A DNA stretch of 8,258 nucleotides, from NCBI GenBank assembly GCA_017303565.1, contig JAFLCM010000094.1:1-8258 (forward strand), written 5' to 3'. The translations under genes and the position numbers were made by a program. Position 1 is the first letter of the stretch, and the number at the start of each line of letters is the position of its first letter. The notes under the pieces were generated by a model that was not told where the DNA came from, did not search any database, and saw only the letters and a program-made list of their open reading frames with translations. Shown here piece by piece: positions 5,112 through 8,258 of the stretch. Source of the stretch: Planctomycetota bacterium. Lineage in GTDB: Bacteria > Planctomycetota > Phycisphaerae > Phycisphaerales > UBA1924.

Positions 5112-7129
5112 TTCGCGTTCTCATCGTCGATGACCATGCCAAGAACCTCTACCTGCTTCGGGTCATGCTCGAGGGGAACGGCTGCGAGGTGGATGAAGCC
5201 CGCCATGGGGCAGAGGCCTTGTCCAAGGCTCGCCAGCGTCCGCCCGATCTGGTCATCTCCGACCTACTGATGCCGGTGATGGACGGGTACACCTTGCTGG
5301 CGCACTGGAAAGCCGACGAGCGGCTCAGGTCGATCCCTTTCGTCGTGTACACGGCGACGTACACCGAGCCTAAGGATGAGAAGCTCGCACTGGACCTTGG
5401 CGCTAGTGCATTCATCGTCAAGCCCGCCGAACCCGAACCCTTCATGGTCAGCATCCGCTCAGTGCTCGCAGCAGCCGCGCAGGGCAGGTTGCAGCCGACG
5501 CAGGATCCAGCAGCGGATCTGAGAACCCGGAACGAGGAGTTTGGCGAGGTCCTCGTCCGCAAGGTGGAGCAGAAGGTCCTGCAACTCGAGGCTGCCAACC
5601 GAGAACTGCACGAGGGACACGCGGAGCAGTTGCGTACCCGTGCGGCCCTGCGTGTGAGCGTCGACCGCTTCCGTGCCATTTTCGAGCAGGCGGCCGTGGG
5701 CGTGGCCCAAATCGATACCGACGGCCGCTGGATGGATGTGAACGCGCGATTGTGCTCATTCGTTGGCTACTCGCGTAAGGAACTGCTGGCCACCACGTCC
5801 CAGGCCATCACTCACCCAGATGACATTTGTACCGAGCTGGGTTACGTGCGGCGCTCGCTCGCAGGGGAGATCAGTTCCTACCTCGTGGAGAAGCGCTACC
5901 GCCGCGGCGATGGCGTATTTGTCTGGGAAAACGTCAATGTGTCGCTCGTGCGCCAGGATGGACCAAGGGAGGGTGAACAGGGCAAGCCGCTGTTCTTCAT
6001 CTCCGTGATTGAGGATATCGACGCTCGCAAGCGGATGGAGGCGCGCTTGGCCGACGCGGCGGCCAACATCGAACTGATGGTCCGTGCCTCCAACATCGGT
6101 CTTTGGGATTGGGACCTGACCACCAACAAAGTCCGGTTCTCGCGCGAGTGGAAGAGTCAGCTCGGCTATAGCGACGATGAGATCTCCGACGACTTCAGCG
6201 AATGGGAACGGCGCGTCCATCCTGATGACCTTGCCCCGACGCTCGCGCGAGTCCGGGCTCATCTGGCGGATCCACGTGAGCCGCACACAGTCGAGTTCCG
6301 GATGCGGCATCGGGATGGTTCCTGGCGCTGGATCTACGCCAGAGGCGAGATCCTCCGCGATGCCGACGGGCGGGCGGCCCGGTTTCTCGGTTGCCATGTG
6401 GACGTCACCGAACGCAAGCAGGCCGCCGAGCTTGCCCGCATCGCCGCGGAGCGCGAGGCGGCGGCGACCGTCGCCGCGGGCGTGGCCCACGAGTTCAATA
6501 GCCTGCTCTACGCCGCGTCGCTCCACATCAAGCAGGATGCGTCCCACGGCCCCGGCCCGACCGATTCGCACGCCGCGAAGGCGATAGAGGTGCTCCGCGA
6601 GGCTCGGGTGTTGGCGGCCGCGCTGCTGGACCTCTACGCCGGACCGGAGAAAGGCTGCGCCGTCGCGCATTCGCTCTATCCCTGGCTGCCCGAGACAGTG
6701 GCGCGCTTGGCCAGTGCCCTGCCGCCGGGGGTTCGCGTCAGCACCGAGGTCGCCCTGGACCTGCCGGAGGTTATGACCCACCCTCTGGGGCTGGAGCAGG
6801 TGGTGCGGAACCTGCTGATGAACGCCGCGGACGCGATGAGCGGCGAGGGACACATCCACGTCTCGGCGGAGCACGCGACTGTCGATGAAAGGGCGATGGT
6901 CGAAGTCCGCGTGCGAGATGACGGCCCGGGTATCCCTGAATCGCTGCGGGCCCGAGTGTTCGAGCCCGGGTTCAGCACCAGCACACGTTCGTACCGCTCG
7001 GGTCTTGGGTTGGCGATTGCCGCGCGGTTGCTGGAGCAGTTCGGTGCATCGATCGCCTATGAGTCTACCCAGGCCAACGGATCCACCTTCGTCATTCGCC
7101 TGATCGTGCGTGCCGAGGGCGCTCCATGA
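5108..7129 (+). CDS. receiver-PAS-PAS hybrid sensor histidine kinase
   Basis: This 673-aa protein has no membrane segment and should act in the cytoplasm, autophosphorylating on His and passing phosphate to receivers. Domains in order: a receiver at 1-120 (D8/D9, phosphoacceptor D52 in SDLLMPVMDG, T82, K105); a likely coiled coil at about 138-182; PAS 1 at about 182-305; PAS 2 with PAC at about 319-435 (NIGLWDWDLTTN, HRDGSWRWIYARGEI, FLGCHVDVTERK); an H-box with H461 in GVAHEFNSLL; and an ATPase domain with N-box N568/N572, DDGPGIPE (604-611), FEPGFSTS and SGLGLAIA (631-638). All key catalytic residues are present. The receiver comes first rather than last, so phosphorylation or docking at D52 probably tunes the kinase. 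The start overlaps the stop of the 77-aa ORF (ATGA), and the stop overlaps the NarL-type gene in the same way. The partner is most likely that NarL-type regulator, and possibly the divergent receiver-HDOD protein. The signal sensed is unknown. Confidence 0.93.
   Translation: MIRVLIVDDHAKNLYLLRVMLEGNGCEVDEARHGAEALSKARQRPPDLVISDLLMPVMDGYTLLAHWKADERLRSIPFVVYTATYTEPKDEKLALDLGASAFIVKPAEPEPFMVSIRSVLAAAAQGRLQPTQDPAADLRTRNEEFGEVLVRKVEQKVLQLEAANRELHEGHAEQLRTRAALRVSVDRFRAIFEQAAVGVAQIDTDGRWMDVNARLCSFVGYSRKELLATTSQAITHPDDICTELGYVRRSLAGEISSYLVEKRYRRGDGVFVWENVNVSLVRQDGPREGEQGKPLFFISVIEDIDARKRMEARLADAAANIELMVRASNIGLWDWDLTTNKVRFSREWKSQLGYSDDEISDDFSEWERRVHPDDLAPTLARVRAHLADPREPHTVEFRMRHRDGSWRWIYARGEILRDADGRAARFLGCHVDVTERKQAAELARIAAEREAAATVAAGVAHEFNSLLYAASLHIKQDASHGPGPTDSHAAKAIEVLREARVLAAALLDLYAGPEKGCAVAHSLYPWLPETVARLASALPPGVRVSTEVALDLPEVMTHPLGLEQVVRNLLMNAADAMSGEGHIHVSAEHATVDERAMVEVRVRDDGPGIPESLRARVFEPGFSTSTRSYRSGLGLAIAARLLEQFGASIAYESTQANGSTFVIRLIVRAEGAP
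7115..7119 (+). promoter_or_regulatory. ribosome binding site of the NarL-type regulator
   Basis: GAGGG lies 6 bases before the ATG at 7126, inside the last codons of the kinase gene. Together with the ATGA overlap it supports this start and translation coupled to the kinase. Confidence 0.55.
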
Positions 7130-7770
7130 CTACGCGCTCCACCGTCGTCATCGCCGATGATCACCCCGTGCTCCGCCAGGGTTTGCGGGCACACCTGGAG
7201 ACCGCGGGGGGATTCTCAGTCGTGGGCTGCGTCGGCGATGCCCAGTCGGCGATCAACCTTTGCCGCGAGCGACAGCCCGATGTGCTGCTCATGGATGTCG
7301 AGATGCCCGGGCGGGACGCCTTGGGGGCGATGGTCGATGTCAAGTCCGCCAGCCCGTGCACGCGGATTGTGGTATTGACAGCGTTCTGCCGCGATGCGGT
7401 CATCGAGGCAGCCGTGCGCGGCGGGGCCTCCGGTTACCTGCTCAAGAGCGACCCGCCCGAGACCCTACTCAAGTCTCTGGCCCTCGTACTCATCGGAGAG
7501 CGGGTCTACTCCGAGGCTGTCGCGGACCGGCTGGCAAGGGGTGGGAGCGCACGGGGCGGAGCGAGGACACTGCTGTCCGCCCTCACATCGCGCGAGATCG
7601 AGGTACTCCGCTCCATCGGCAAGGGCATGACCAATGGCGAGATGGCCGAGGCCATGCACCTCTCGATCCGCACTGTGGAGCGGCACGTGCTCCGCCTCAT
7701 GCGAGATCTCAGAATCAATGACCGCACCCGGCTGACCGCCCTGGCGCACGAGTCGGGCCTCGTGAACTGA
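7126..7770 (+). CDS. NarL/FixJ-family two-component response regulator
   Basis: This 214-aa DNA-binding response regulator has the family's normal length. Its receiver (about 6-122) has the acidic pair D11/D12, phosphoacceptor D57 in LLMDVEMPG, T85 and K107 in GYLLKS. After a Gly/Arg/Ser-rich linker (138-150) comes a LuxR-type helix-turn-helix at about 152-210: LTSREIEVLRSIGKGMTNGEMA, then the recognition helix SIRTVERHVLRLMRDL. Nothing essential is missing, so phosphorylation should promote dimerisation and DNA binding. It overlaps the hybrid kinase by ATGA and is almost certainly its cognate output. Plausible targets include the operon's own promoter and the palindromic sites in the flanking regions, but that is inference. 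No convincing terminator follows; only weak short stems are seen after the stop. Confidence 0.95.
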   Translation: MTTRSTVVIADDHPVLRQGLRAHLETAGGFSVVGCVGDAQSAINLCRERQPDVLLMDVEMPGRDALGAMVDVKSASPCTRIVVLTAFCRDAVIEAAVRGGASGYLLKSDPPETLLKSLALVLIGERVYSEAVADRLARGGSARGGARTLLSALTSREIEVLRSIGKGMTNGEMAEAMHLSIRTVERHVLRLMRDLRINDRTRLTALAHESGLVN

Positions 7771-7780
7771 CCCAAGCCCC

Positions 7781-7808
7781 GAGTGCGCAGTTGCGCATGG
7801 GCACGCAA
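7781..7808 (+). repeat. 28-bp repeat, unit A, containing palindrome copy 2
   Basis: The core TTGCGCATGGGCACGCAA at 7791-7808 has the form TTGCG-N8-CGCAA. Together with the preceding GAGTGCGCAG it matches unit B (8065-8092) at 22 of 28 positions. It begins 11 bases after the stop of the NarL-type gene. Confidence 0.55.
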
Positions 7809-7853
7809 ACCGCCTCAGCCATGCTTGGCCGATAATGGCGCACGACCTTCCGC

Positions 7854-8258
7854 ATGATGCTGCGCCAATGGCTGCCCCATCTCGTCGTCCGCACCGAAGG
7901 CCTGGCTTCCGACTATGCCCTCGGCTGTTGGTGGAATCTCTCTGGCGTCAGGCGACTCGGGCTCCACGCAGATCGGAGCAGTGCGCGGGCTTTCACAGAT
8001 GACGCGCGGTTCTCCGTGACAGGCTTGTCGGTGGTGTTCGGTTCGGCGAACCGAGGTTCGACCAGAGAGCGCGATTGCGCAACGACACGCAACAGCATGC
8101 TCTATTTACTCGGCGATAGGAGTGGTGGCCGAGAGACTCCGCGATTGCACCTCCGTGGTCGCGTCTCGCCTTCCGTGTCGCTGGTGGGTCATCCGTCCCT
8201 TCAGCGATTTGCCGTTTTCAGCGTTGGAACTAACTGCCCGTGCACTCTCGGTCGTCCT
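7854..8258 (+). CDS. doubtful ORF running off the right edge
   Basis: The frame is free of stops from 7836 to the window end; the first ATG is at 7854, followed by a second ATG, giving 135 codons. The start of the product (MMLRQWLPHLVVRTEG) looks somewhat protein-like, and the first 50 codons have about 70 percent G or C at third positions. The later part is Arg/Ser/Thr-rich with weaker codon bias and resembles no family I know. No good ribosome site precedes it. It would run through the third palindrome copy, which argues against it or against that copy being intergenic. Confidence 0.15.
   Translation, partial: MMLRQWLPHLVVRTEGLASDYALGCWWNLSGVRRLGLHADRSSARAFTDDARFSVTGLSVVFGSANRGSTRERDCATTRNSMLYLLGDRSGGRETPRLHLRGRVSPSVSLVGHPSLQRFAVFSVGTNCPCTLGRP
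8065..8092 (+). repeat. 28-bp repeat, unit B, containing palindrome copy 3
   Basis: The core TTGCGCAACGACACGCAA at 8075-8092 again has the form TTGCG-N8-CGCAA. It is preceded by GAGAGCGCGA, which parallels GAGTGCGCAG in unit A. Extended by one base on each side it also matches copy 1 (4667-4686) at 16 of 20 positions. All three copies share the same + orientation as judged by the asymmetric spacer. Confidence 0.55.

Larger units (their letters stand above)
7771..8258. other. 488-bp gene-poor end region
   Basis: This stretch holds two copies of the TTGCG-N8-CGCAA palindrome 284 bp apart, a small 7-bp hairpin at 8038-8054, a weak 5-bp stem at 7784-7797 and a doubtful rightward ORF. No tRNA, IS end or clear terminator is seen. 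Both palindromes could belong to the upstream region of a gene beginning beyond the window. Confidence 0.5.

Noticed and set aside
5756..6874. Long leftward open frame (372 codons) opposite the hybrid kinase
   Set aside because: It lies entirely antisense to a gene with clear PAS and kinase motifs. Its product is His/Gln/Arg/Gly-rich without domains, as expected for the mirror of a GC-rich coding strand.
8038..8054. TCGGTTC-GGC-GAACCGA hairpin as a terminator
   Set aside because: The stem is only 7 bp with no T run, and no gene ends nearby that needs it.
8106..8258. Leftward frame open from the right edge to a TAA at 8106-8108
   Set aside because: It has only 50 codons with no recognisable motif and no codon bias, so it cannot be told from chance.
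1..8258. tRNA, rRNA, CRISPR array or prophage
   Set aside because: I saw no cloverleaf, no rRNA-like block, no regularly spaced direct repeats and no phage structural or integrase genes. The three palindromes are too few and too irregularly spaced for a CRISPR array.

Overview
The window is GC-rich throughout, at roughly 60 to 65 percent by eye. It holds four intact genes, one short chimeric ORF, one transposase fragment and three gene-poor stretches. The protein types suggest a GC-rich environmental bacterium: a long nitronate-monooxygenase-like flavoprotein with a GGHNAPPRG motif, a receiver-HDOD protein, and a receiver-first PAS histidine kinase paired with a NarL-type regulator. My best guess is Planctomycetota (Phycisphaerae-like). 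This is an impression from family style; no rRNA or marker gene is present to support it.

Left part (1-2728). The first 250 bases hold a perfect 12-bp hairpin and a weak candidate for the 3' end of a rightward gene. A leftward 512-aa flavoprotein gene (250-1788) follows, starting at TTG behind a GGAG ribosome site. Then comes about 525 bp without a credible gene, ending in a strong GC hairpin (2282-2315). That hairpin abuts a truncated IS5-type transposase (2314-2670). The one surviving IS end (about 2709-2728) lies against CTAA, a YTAR-type target that contains the stop codon of the next gene.

Centre (2729-4877). A leftward gene encodes an intact CheY-like receiver, a Pro/Ala/Ser/Thr linker, an HDOD domain and a C-terminal region resembling a degenerate receiver. 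It is divergent from a rightward operon; the 271-bp gap between them carries a 7-bp-arm dyad.

Right part (4878-7770). Three rightward ORFs are joined by ATGA overlaps. The first is a 77-aa chimera whose N-terminus is a membrane segment and whose C-terminus is the last third of a receiver; it looks like the in-frame scar of a large deletion. The second is a 673-aa receiver-PAS-PAS-histidine kinase. The third is a 214-aa NarL/FixJ response regulator. Kinase and regulator both keep every key residue and should form a working two-component pair. The kinase start codon sits in a perfect hairpin that the upstream ribosome would have to open.

The most unusual signal is an interspaced palindrome, TTGCG-N8-CGCAA, with a shared spacer pattern. 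It occurs three times, always outside the confidently called genes: once upstream of the operon (4668-4685) and twice downstream (7791-7808 and 8075-8092). The two downstream copies extend to a 28-bp similarity. This could be the operator of a regulon linked to this signalling cluster, or a dispersed intergenic repeat. The final 488 bp otherwise holds only a doubtful ORF that runs off the window.
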